Source: Icerya purchasi
Taxonomy: Eukaryota; Arthropoda; Insecta; Hemiptera; Monophlebidae
Reading direction: 5' to 3'
NCBI GenBank assembly: GCA_039619475.1
Contig: CM077116.1
Span: 172,761,863 to 172,825,862 of the forward strand
DNA: 64,000 nucleotides
A program made the translations under genes and the position numbers. This document shows, piece after piece, positions 14,761-26,900 of this stretch. Below the pieces are notes generated by a model that was not told where the DNA came from, made no database searches, and worked only from the letters and a program-made list of their open reading frames with translations. How positions within the stretch are numbered: the first letter of the stretch is position 1; every line of letters starts with the position of its first letter.

Positions 14761-16974
14761 CTATATTCTTTGAAAGAAGTAGTATATTACATAAGTAAAG
14801 AAGAACCAAAATTTTTAAAAACTTTTTTGACCTAATTTTAGTTACAAATGACCATTAAAGATTCATTAATTTCTAATTATAAATAAAAACAAAAAAAAAA
14901 TGTATTTATATAAAAATGAATAAATAAATATGGTCCATTTGATTTGCTAATTATATCTTAAATGGATTTTCTTAGCCCGAAAAGCAATGAACTAATGGAC
15001 CATATTGTACATTGGAAGGATTCTGTTCTTTTTTCCTAGTTTTTATATCTAAGCTCTTTATTATGCACTAAGTTTGATTGATCCGGTGCTGCGCTTCATT
15101 TTAATTACGAAATTATACATATATGTATGTAGATGTTCGATTTATAGTTATTATAGTATAAGATGGTTGTTGCTTGCAATATGTATAAAATTCGTTTTTT
15201 TGTTGCGAACTATATAGATATATGATAGTAGCGGTGAATGTTTGTATATTTTTGGTTGGTTGGAATAGTTGTTGATTATTATGCCTGTGTTTGACTTTAA
15301 TCGTGTATAGACATGACCTTACGTTGCTTTTCGTTTTCCTTTTCTCGCTACACCAACCGTTGAATAATCCGGAGAAGCTGTGCCGTGACATTCGTAGAAG
15401 CGAGTTGGACGTAAGCAGTTAGATATTAGTTTACTACTGTATGTCGATTTTGTTTGCATGCATTGGATAATTCTAAGCAGAATATACGCGAAGAGCAATA
15501 TATAAATGTTCACATCTTATTTTCCAGTTTTATCGGTTACATTAATGCTAATGGCAGTTTCCATTTTTATTACTTATACATTTTTTTCAACGTTTTCACT
15601 ATCGCTTGTAAGTGAAATAACATTCAAAACTTCAAATTATTTTTCATGATCTGTGATAACAAGTTATTTTTTTGTCGTAATTCTTAGTCTGCCACCTTGC
15701 TTTGTGATTTCTCAGTTGAAACACGGTGGTTTTTCAAATAATTTATTTTCTTAATTTAACTTAATTTCGACTGTGTTCTAAAATTTGCAGCGTATTACAC
15801 TAATTGCGACACGTTAGAAACATAACAGCCTTACGTGTTACCACTTCTTCGAGTGTACAAAAGTGTTGAATGAATATTTCCATTTTAATAATAACAACAG
15901 ATTCTTGAAGTAAATTTCAGTATTTACGGTATTATTTTTAATTTTTATTCTTCTTGTTCACTACGTAAGCACCTATTGATTAATGGTATGTAAGGGAAAA
16001 AATTAACTTCTTGCGAGCTTCCCCTATAATGGAAGGTCATTTGAGTTGATATATTCTCGTGCATATAAAAACACGCTTTACAATAGTTTTGCTACCTCCA
16101 TTTTGCTTAAATTTTAAAAAAATGATGGAATATTTTTTAATTTTTTTCTTCGATACCTTTTACGTAAAAATGGTATTTTTTTACTTCGAACTTAAAAAAT
16201 TCGTTTAATTAACCATATTTAATGTGTTCTCTTTTTGTTTTTTTATTTGCCGTTTCACCTTTTATAACTTTTAGTTGTTTGAGCAAAGCGGTCAGTAATA
16301 GATTAATTCGTGGCTTGTCATAACTGTCACTTTTGCTGTAGCGCCTTCGTGTTTATTTAAATATAATTAGTTACGCATTACATAAATTTTGAATTATTTC
16401 AGTTACATGTTTATATTTATTCTAAATCTAAAAAATGTCACAACTTTTGTTACACTATATATATGTAAGTATATATACATATATATATGTGCGTGTGTGC
16501 GTGTGTGTGTTAACGACTATGTAATTCTTACGCCAAGGGTAACTCGAGAATAATGTAACCAAGTCTGTAATAAGGTGGCTACCCAACTGGGAATAAGCCA
16601 GAAATGTGGTTATAAAATCAGGGAAGGAGAAAAACGGCTGAAAGTTGCTTTTGGTGAGAGGAAATCATTTAAAATGAAAGCTATAAAAGCATTTTTTTCA
16701 TACTTTTTTTAAAGTGCTTACACGTGAAAGAAGTTATTTAATTTTTATGCAAAATACAAGTACTTGGAAATAAACAAATAACCTCAATTATAGTATTAAA
16801 AAAAAAAAAACGAATCATGATTTTTATTTACCGCCGTAAATGCTATTAATAATATTTTCTAAAATTATTCATCACAAAAATGGAAGTTGACTTAGAGAAA
16901 TATTTGGTATAGGATAAAGGTCCTTCTTGAAATTTGGAATTTTAACTATAAATTTTAAATTAAATTAATATTAT

Positions 16975-17012
<38 letters not shown>

Positions 17013-17953
17013 TAAACATTTTTCGACGTCTTGTTTATTTATTTTTTCTGATTTTATTTTGTAATGTAGAAGTTGCAAAATATTCCAAAACAGTTCAATG
17101 GCATGTTTGATAGTTTAACGAATCACAGTGTGCATGAATGTGACTAAAGCAAGCAGATGAAGGAGCCCTCTTGGTGGTGGGTGAACAAAACGAGTGAGGG
17201 ACTAAGCCTCTTAGTTTTTATTCAAATTTTAAAATATCACGTTTTTTATAGAAACGTTTATTTTCAACAACCATTATTTATTCTTTACAAATATAGAAAA
17301 CATGCAACCAATTTGAATGAAATTTAATCGTATATTTCAAGTACATAATAGTTAAAATTTTGATGTAACACGCATAATTTTTTGTTCCGTATGCTCATTT
17401 TATCGGGGGGGCTAAAAACTTTGGGGGGAGTAGAAGAGGAGGCTTGAGCTTCCAAGTTCCATGAATGAAATCAGTGCTTATGTTACAAATGTAAATGTTA
17501 GATTTGAAATACATTTTATAATTCGAAGCTATTTTAATAGAAAAGTGCTGCGATCATCGTTACAAAGTTCTTTAATAATTTTTACAATGTTTGAATTAGT
17601 GGTTATTATAACAGTACAATATTTAAAATGTGAATAAAGTAACTTCACACAACTAAAAAATTTAATTTGTGATTTTTTTTCTTCTTGCTGTGATATCTGG
17701 TTCACACTTTGATTTGTTGGGTTTGTTATTGCATGAGCGGAGCACGATTGGTGTAAGCTGTTGTACCATTCTGCCGACCGAGAAATCCAGAAATTTTGGA
17801 TCAGGAAAACAGGAATTTAAAAGTTACTATTTAGGTGGTCATTCTGTGTTTTATTTTGTATAACCTTTATGAAGCATTTATTTAATTCTGTGAAGAATGA
17901 CATAGTCGGTTGAAATAAACCTTTCTATATACATACATATTTATGTGCGTGCG

Positions 17954-17995
<42 letters not shown>

Positions 17996-20900
17996 ATTGT
18001 ATATATGTATTTATTGATGAAATATATTTATGCTTACAGACGTATATGACGTTAGCCAAAGGACCATTAGTCAAAGAACACTCTATCATAGCTCCGATAT
18101 CGCACTATCATTCGTATTTAGAAATGCCTTTAACAACTCGGGAAGAATTAAATGAGTATCCTTTTGTAAAAACATTGTAATTGTTAATGTTATTATTCTA
18201 ATTGTAAAGAGCGTACTAGCGCCGCGACGTCTGTCCGGTACTTATTTGTATTTATTAATATATTTCAGTACAGATAGATATTTTGGACGAATTTAACAAA
18301 AAATTGCGATCGGCTTTCTCGAATATTTTCTAAAATCGGTGTTGAAAAATAGCCAGAATATGTGTCGCGTGTTTTCGATTTTAAGGGTTTTTTGTGAAAA
18401 TAATTGAGTTTAATTTGCCGATATATTCCAACGAAAAGATGAGGGGAATAAATCAAACAATGTCGCGTGGTAAAATGCATTAAAAGTTTGCCCTTGATAA
18501 ATTTATGAATGGAAATACGATTAGTAATGGAGTAAAAAAATGAAAGACATCAGTGAAAAATAAAGGAAATAGTAGTAGGTGGACGATTGGTGGCGATGGA
18601 GGTGATGAAAGTGCGTCAGTGACAGTTGTACAATGCAAACAAAAAAAGGTCTCACCATTTTTGTAAACGGTTACTTAACAGCACGTTGTAAAATTTTTAT
18701 AAAACAACGCGTTATTGCCGTGTAAATGCGTACATTTTTTATTTATTCAAAAAGTAATAGCTGTTTTCCTACATCGCTCTAACAAACAAATGAAGTCAAT
18801 GGAGATTAAGAAATAATTTAATACTTGAGTATAACTTTCCTGCGGAGCCAGTTAATCTAATAATTGATTAGCTACAATTGTAAATATGATTATTCGCTGA
18901 TTTTGAGTTACATGTGTATTGAAAAAAGTCTAATAGTGATAATTTAGGTGCACCATTAAAGTTCTGACTGGAAAGGCCAGAGCAAATATAAATCCACCTT
19001 TTACCATGCATGGCGAACAGTATAATAATATGTGCTGAGAAATAATTGTTGAAAAATCTGGAAAGCTTGAACTTTATTTATGATAATAACCCTTCCCACA
19101 TATTGCTGTAGTAACAAATATGCTATGCTTACAGGTGGAAAGTATTCCTTTAACCAGCATAGTTACTTAATTTAGCATCAAAAAACTGTTAGTTATTCTG
19201 GTTAGGGGGAGAAAAAAAAGCCACTACGAAAATCATAACGATGTACAGAGAAATGTGATCGGATTTTTTTTTTTTCAAGCCAAGTATTCTGAATGTTATT
19301 TTTGAAAAATACTGAGTTATAACTGCAGGTATCGCACGACAGGCGTGGTAATTATGCAAAACAAAAACCCTACACCCGAGTATTGGACGTGTAGAAAATT
19401 TTATTTTATTCTGCCTATTTTCATTGTCACGTTTTACAAAATCGCGTATCAATTTTTGAGCCTTTATTTTCATAAATCCCCGGATTAATAAATCGCCGTT
19501 TATTTTCAAAAGGCGGCTCAATCGATTACGATTATAACGTAAAAAATTGTAGTCTGTTCATTTTAATGGTACATAATCAATCTGCAAATTTATCATTTTA
19601 ATTTCTAACTGTATGGCGGTTTACGACGGATTCGCGGTATGTTTTACGGCTTTTATTTTCAACGCGTTACGCGATCGTTTCATTATATAAAAAAACCGAT
19701 TTAATGAAGTACAGTTTAGATTTTGAAGCTGCTTATCTGTTCGGTAAGTATGCACTTGTGCGTCTTTTCTGATTGTTCGTAAAAATATCGTTCTTGTTTA
19801 GTCCTTAACAAATATAAACATACTAAAAACAATGCTGAAAAATATGTACGTGAAAGAAAGCAAGACGGTTGTTTTTTTCGAACGAAATTACAAAGCTCCT
19901 CATTTGCAATTACATGCGATTCCTATACCACGCAGTAAAGCAGAAATAGCAAAGAAACTCTTCTTGGTACGTTAGCGTCTTTATTATAATATATGTGTGT
20001 GTGTGTCGCGTTTGGCCCAGTGGCTAGAGCGCTTGACTTCCGATCCGGAGGTCTCGGGTTCGATACCGGGCGATGACAAAAATATATGGCGCTAGTTTCG
20101 TACACAGCAGTATAGACACATTTGGGCTGCATCTGTAGCGCGATAACAAGCGATTATAGTCAATTCTGAATATAGTCGTGCGAGTGCGCTAGCGTCGTAT
20201 AGAAATATTCAGCCGGCGAACAATCGCATCAACGTGAGTAAAGACCAGTCATCTTGGTTCGCCTCGCCATTGGTACTAGTGATGTGCGATTTCGAAATGT
20301 TTTTACAATCGAAACAATCGACAATCGTCAAAAAAACAATCGAAGTATTCGTTAAACATCGACTAGATTCTTTCGAGAGAAATAACATCTCGAATGATTG
20401 TTGCGAATAGGAATGAATTATTTGAATAAAAACCGAAACTATCCGAACACAAACGAATGGAGTATTCGTTAAACATCGACTAGATTCTTCCGAGAGAAAT
20501 ATCATTTCGAATGCAACTACGGAACAATCAAATGCATTCGAAGTCATCGAATAATTCGAATGAAACATTTCGAAGTTGCCCATCACTAATTGGTACCTTT
20601 CTCACGTTGTTGGCAGCACGGAAGCTAGGCTGCGCTCCTACTTACGTGCTTATCTGTTGCGCGGCTATTCTATCCCCTAATTCTCCTTCGAATTAGGAGA
20701 TAATCTCACACTCGAAATCGAATGAGAATAGACAACGATATATGTGTGTGTAGTATCGCCCGTGGACTTAATTTTTGTTTTGTTAAATTAAGATTTTCTC
20801 TTATACGTGTGTTCACGCGTATTTACGCTGAATAATAGAACTTGTTGCGAAGTAGATGCCGAAGATTATTGAATTTCACCGGCGATATATTTTTCTTTCT

Positions 20901-23900
20901 TAGATACCAGCACGTGAAATATTATACCGTTTGGAGAAAAATAAATTTTTAATGACATCTGCGAGAACCGTGTCACGGTATGGTTACGAGAAAACTATCT
21001 AGAAGAGAGTAAACGAGAAAGTTTTTTTGATCAGAATAAGTTGATCGGGCTTAGTACAAAATTTATTTAATTTCGCTATTTTAGGGTAAAACTTATAGCG
21101 TGTACGAACTGTTGGGGATTTTAAAATTCGTTGTTCACTTAAAGTAGTCCATTTTGAATTATTTAATGATGAACGGTGTACGATTTTTTTTTCTACGTAT
21201 ATGATGGTTTGGCTTGTGATATTTCGTTGCAGAGACGTGAAATGACATACTTCTCACGTTTGCTGGACGTCATCGATTCAACAGAACGTGTTAGGGAAAA
21301 AAGTAAAGAGCTTCGAACAAGTTTCATTATGAAGTTTTCTGGGTTTTTTTTAGAGCCGGTGAAAATGATGTATTTCCTTAGCGATGTTGTACGTTAGGTT
21401 GGCATCAAGACGACCATATTCGGCCTAAATCTTGTGTTTTTCCGCTGCTTCTGTGAGTATTCGCCTATCATATATTTCCCCGCTCACTGATGTCTAGTTC
21501 ACGATGTTTTTCTTACATGGTTTCTTTTTTCGTCGATGTTTCCTCATGTAATTAACTTTAACAATTGCTGTTTTAGTAATAACAACATGCCCGAAATAAC
21601 TTGACTTTCTTTTTGATTATATTCTCAATATTTTTCTTATCCGCTTTCCTTGGCAATTCGCCGTTCTTTACCTTCTGGATCCAGGCATTATAAATAAGTG
21701 CACATGTGTAAGTTTTTTTCATTATCGATAACTAGTTGTCTGTTAATTTAAGAGAAAATAACGGCGGTTAGCTTTCCGTTTCTCGGTACGCCGCTTTCTT
21801 GTGGAGCTGGAAATATTTCGGCTGCAATTTCTGAAAATTATTAGTTTTTTTTTTTTTTTGTGGCCTGGACTGTCATCTATTTAGCCATCCATCATACACT
21901 TTAGAAATTAAACCAATATGTCATCATTGATTATAAAGTAGACCATAGTAGAAATTGACGCCACTTTTTTAAACATTTATTCTCAAAAAATCCGTATAAT
22001 ATATAAACAGAATGGCTACCCAATCGGGAAACCGGGAATTTTGTCATAAAACCGGGAAAAAAAGTAAAAATAGCCAAAAACGACGATATTTTATAATAAG
22101 AAAAAATCATTTGAAACGTTAAAAAGTGAATGCATTTTTTAATGTACTTCACACTCGAGAATAAATTACGACGTTCTGTTTTATTCATATAACAAGTATG
22201 TTGCGGCGATCAAATATTATATCAATAGTAACAAAAAAAAAATCCATTCTTCTTTTTGTACAATTCTGGTAATCAGGAAATCGGGAGGATTTGGACTAGG
22301 AAAACTGGGAATTTAAAAATTGTATTTGAGTAGCCACCATGATAAAGTAAACAGCATTTTAGATATTTTTCAGTCTCTAGATCAAAAATAAAACATTCAC
22401 GAAATTACTAAAAAAAATAGAAATTTGGGAAAAAAGCGACAAGATTGCGTGTAATAAAAAAATATGAAAATTTAGAAGCACAATTGCGCATAGCAAAAAA
22501 ACTTAAAATTAGATAAAAACTAGCCGAAATTAGTAAAAAACCTTAGAAATTACGAAAAATAAACAATAAATTTATTTGTAGTAAAAAAATTTCAAAGCTT
22601 TTGCAAAAAACGACACATTTACGTATAGTAAAAAAAAAAAAACTTGGAATATTTTACGCGCGTTTTTCGCTTAATAAACCTATTTAAATGTGCTAGGTAC
22701 TTCAGACTATCACCTAAAATCATTTTTGAACCATCAAAGTCATTTCTGTAGTCAAAATTTTAATTTTCGTAATATTGTTCTCAAGTGTTCCCTATTTGAA
22801 AAAAAGTGCGTACCTCCTTTTGGCTCACCCTGTGTAATTTATGCTGAATTCGGATTTATAAATCAAATGGAAAAATAAAGGGAGCATCGTGAAATCATTA
22901 CAAACACGTTCACGCTGTTGTAGAGTCGATCTGATGAATTTAAAATAACCAGAATTGAGTTTTCTGTTGATATGGTAATTTAGAACGTGATATTTGAAAA
23001 CCTCGCCCAATAAGGCAGAAGAGGAACTCGTTGATCCTTTTAGTTTTCAAATAATTGACATGACTAAAGATTTAAATGAGATGCATGCTGAAAGAAACAT
23101 TGTCCAATACAGTTGGACTTTTAATAATTTATTGGACTGTTCTATCTTATGATGCGTTGAACTTATTATAAACTTCGATTAAATCATTGTTTTATTTTTT
23201 GACTTCAGTAAATTAAATAAAATTAATTTCCAATGTTCTATGAATATGCGTAGAAAATGCAAATCGTATAAATTTTTGTCATATAGGTTTTCTATTATAT
23301 TCTATCTTCTTATGTTTCTAATAAAATAATTCCCGATAAAGGTACATTACTGGGAAAGAAACTGTTAAAAATGGGTCATATTTAAAAATTATTGCAAATT
23401 TTGTTTGACCGGCTGCTAATAAGAGAATTAATTAATATTGCGAGTTTGTATATTTTACATGCGTACCTTATTGATTCTTCATTATCACCGCGTACATATT
23501 AATTTATACAAATAATTCTAACGCACTTATCCACATTTTCTCCCCCCCCCCCCGCTCTCTCTCTTAAAAACGTTTGTAAGAAGTTTTTGACATAATCAAT
23601 ATTGTAATACTACGTTAAATTCAGAATGCTATATTTTTTTTTATTCTTTTCGTAATGTAAAGCCATTTAAATTATTGAATATGCATTAATAATCCAAATC
23701 TCATAGTGTAAATGGAAAACATTGAAAAAAATATGTTACGTAATATTGTGTAAGTTTAGTCTCGTTACATATTGCTGACTTGTTAAAATAATGGTAACGT
23801 GCAATTGCTGATTGCATTATAAAAAGTTCTCAGCAGAGTTTTCATTTTTCGATTGAAAATGAATGTTTTCGCGAATGTAATAGAAATACATGGTAATTGT

Positions 23901-26900
23901 TGTTGTAGTTATCATTCTAAATGTTTATTTCGTAATTACAGAATATAGCTGAAGAAAGGCGGTGTCCATTGGTTACGTTGCCGTCTAATATGAAGTTGTT
24001 GGATATTATAAAGCCGAACAGTCAGTATTTCTACGTTGAAATCGAGGATTATCGGTTGCTACATATAATTAAAGCTGTGCATTTTCCTCTACAGTTTGGA
24101 AGGTACCTTTTTTTAGGAATGTTCTTCGTTTTTTTTTTTTGTTAATGGTACTCATTCACGCAGAAATCGAGTATGAGAGAAAAATTATTGTTCATGCCTT
24201 TATGTATACGTGTGTGCGTGTATTTTATTTATATATATTGTGAACTCATTGTTGAGGGCAATAATCCGGTTTTCATTAACGAATACAGGGTCGGCAACGT
24301 AAATTTATTAGTTGATGAAATTTTCCGATCACCTGTTATTTTGATGGTGTATTTCTTAACAATCACAGAGCTCTTATTATAAATCACAAACGGAAAACAA
24401 TATTTGGGATGTCACGGTGTTCTTCACGAATAAATTCTTTTGACGCACAATTCGTACTTCACGAAGAAACACGTAACGATTTAAAGGGAGGGAGCAGAAA
24501 CTTTTACAGTTGTGACTAGATACGTACAGTTATGAAATGCTTTGTCGTGGATGATTTTCAATATAAATCCTTTCTGCGAGCCGAGACAAGGGGAACTAAC
24601 AATACCGAAGCCTACAGCAGCGTTTTTCAATTAAAATTGAACATCGACCTTTCTGAATGTGTGTATATTACTTATTTACTTATTTTATTTGTACAATCTG
24701 CCAGTGCAACAGCTTATGCCAATTACTGCACAGTGCAATATAATGCAACAATTCAGTATAAATATACAAGTACAGGTACATTCAAGCAATAGAAAAAAAT
24801 ATTTACGAAATAAAGCAATATACAAATCATATCCGTACATACACAACGATGTTATCTAACATTACTTACTTTACTTCTATTCTATTCCCACACACCATTC
24901 CTATGCATCTCGCACCTGTAACATGCACGCGTACATACAGTCTCACACATACACGACATGCTCACACAGAAATACTCACAACTTGAGGAAGACAGTACCC
25001 ATCACAGCCTCATCGAAAATCGGAACTCTAATACGAATTTTCTTTAAAACAGTAGGACAGTTAATCTTACTGCGCATTAAATTGTGCAAAACCCGAAGTT
25101 CTAATTCCTTTTTTCGTCCGCCTAAGCTGTTTATATTTAACCGTCGGAGTAATTCTTTATATTTGAAACGCACATCACCGGAGCCAATAAATTTATAATG
25201 CAAGTACTTTAAACACTTTTTCTGTATATTTTCAATCCTACTTATCACTAGATACAGGGTTCCACATTAGTGCGCCGAATTATAACTGTGAGCGGGACTA
25301 ATAAGGTGAATTAAATCTGCGAGGAGCTACACCGTTTTCTAAATATAATATTGTTAAATGATTTTAATTTTTCACGACGTAGCAAAGTCAAAATACGTTA
25401 AGTGAATTTAAAAATTTTCTATTACATTATTTGCTGGCCAAAGTAGGGTCATATGAACAACTATGCCATTAATGAAACATTTAAAACTTGCATGGCGGAC
25501 ATAATTAGGAAAACAATTTACGGTAGACACACCATGTTCAAAAAAACTAATCTTAAAACTTAAAGTTTAATCTAACAACCTTAACGTTTCGGAAAGTTAA
25601 CGTTTACCATCATCAGAAACACAAACTCTTCTGATGATGGTAAGTGTAAGCTTTCCGAACCGTTAAGCGTAAATTGTTTTTTTCTCCTAACTGTGCCCCA
25701 TTTTTACGCCGAGATAATGTGAAAAGTCATGTAGCGTTTTTTTTTTTATCGAGTATCCTATTTAAAATATGTATTCTTTTTTTTTTTTTTTTTTTTTTTC
25801 GTCCATTCCGCGAAAATTAATCTAGTCAAAACAAGCTGTTATAAAAATTTCAAAAGGCCATCATCATCTGAGAGTTTAAGTGCAAAAGATCCAGTTATAA
25901 GTGTATGCGTGTATATGTGTAAAAGTACATATATGACTTATTTGACATGAATGTGTTTTATGGCTGGACGGTTAATCGACAAAATGCGTACGAAACGCAA
26001 ATATGTTACTTTAATGACGTAATCACTATGATAGAGTGATCGACAGAGTTTGAGTTCATATTACGCGCCTATCTCGTTACGTTCTAAATCTTCATATAAT
26101 TAACGTTTTGTCTTTACCGTTAATCCTGTTAAGCTGAATTAATGCGCAAATGTAACAAATGTAAACGACAGAATATCCGGGTCGAAATGTATTTCTGAAA
26201 TTTATGCGCGATACTCCGTTTTCATCTTACACAAATGATGAAGAAATTTAATTTGAAAATGGAATGTATTCCGGGCGATGACGTGTAAAGTGTGTTACAA
26301 ATACCCTTTTAACAATTGCGTAACGCAACCGTCATGAAAAAGATCCAAAACAAAATCGAACACGCTACATGTCGCGGTTTAAACAGTGGGATTGGAAGAG
26401 AATGAAATTAAAATAAAAAGACAAAAATTTAAAATTGCAGCTGTCTTCAATGATAGTAACTACCTCCGATGTTCAATTCTCTTTTATATGTCACGTGATC
26501 CAATAACAATACCGTTGTTTATATTTGCCGCTTTGGTCTCTATTTCCATTGCACCATTTTTTGCGGTCACGCTTTTATCCGTTAAGCGTTTCTGCATCGA
26601 ATAGTGTCCATGTGTAATGGAATAATTATTTATATTGACAGTAATTTCTATCATTACTGGAACGATTGTGAACATGTAGTCGAGCTTTTTGACTTTTCAC
26701 GCCCGTAACGATAACTTAAATTATTAGCCGAACGGAATATAGAACGAAAAAATATTTAAAATTTTAACCCGATCGGTGGTAGGCAGGACGAATAAAAATA
26801 CGATTTAAGGTCATTTCATATTATAAAACCTGAAAAAGTTAAAATCGCGTATTATTTTATTAATTAAAATTGTTTTTTCCTCCACAAATAAATACCTAAT

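Noticed and set aside
19707..19741. Extra CWF19L1 exon with GTAAGT donor
   Set aside because: Phase does not fit exon e or f and the peptide has no counterpart.
20007..20078. tRNA gene
   Set aside because: A and B boxes are good, but the T stem has a mismatch, the anticodon loop lacks T33, and a SINE body follows; called a SINE head.
21176..21397. CWF19L1 exon between f and g
   Set aside because: The open frame has no family similarity, and exons f and g join directly in phase.
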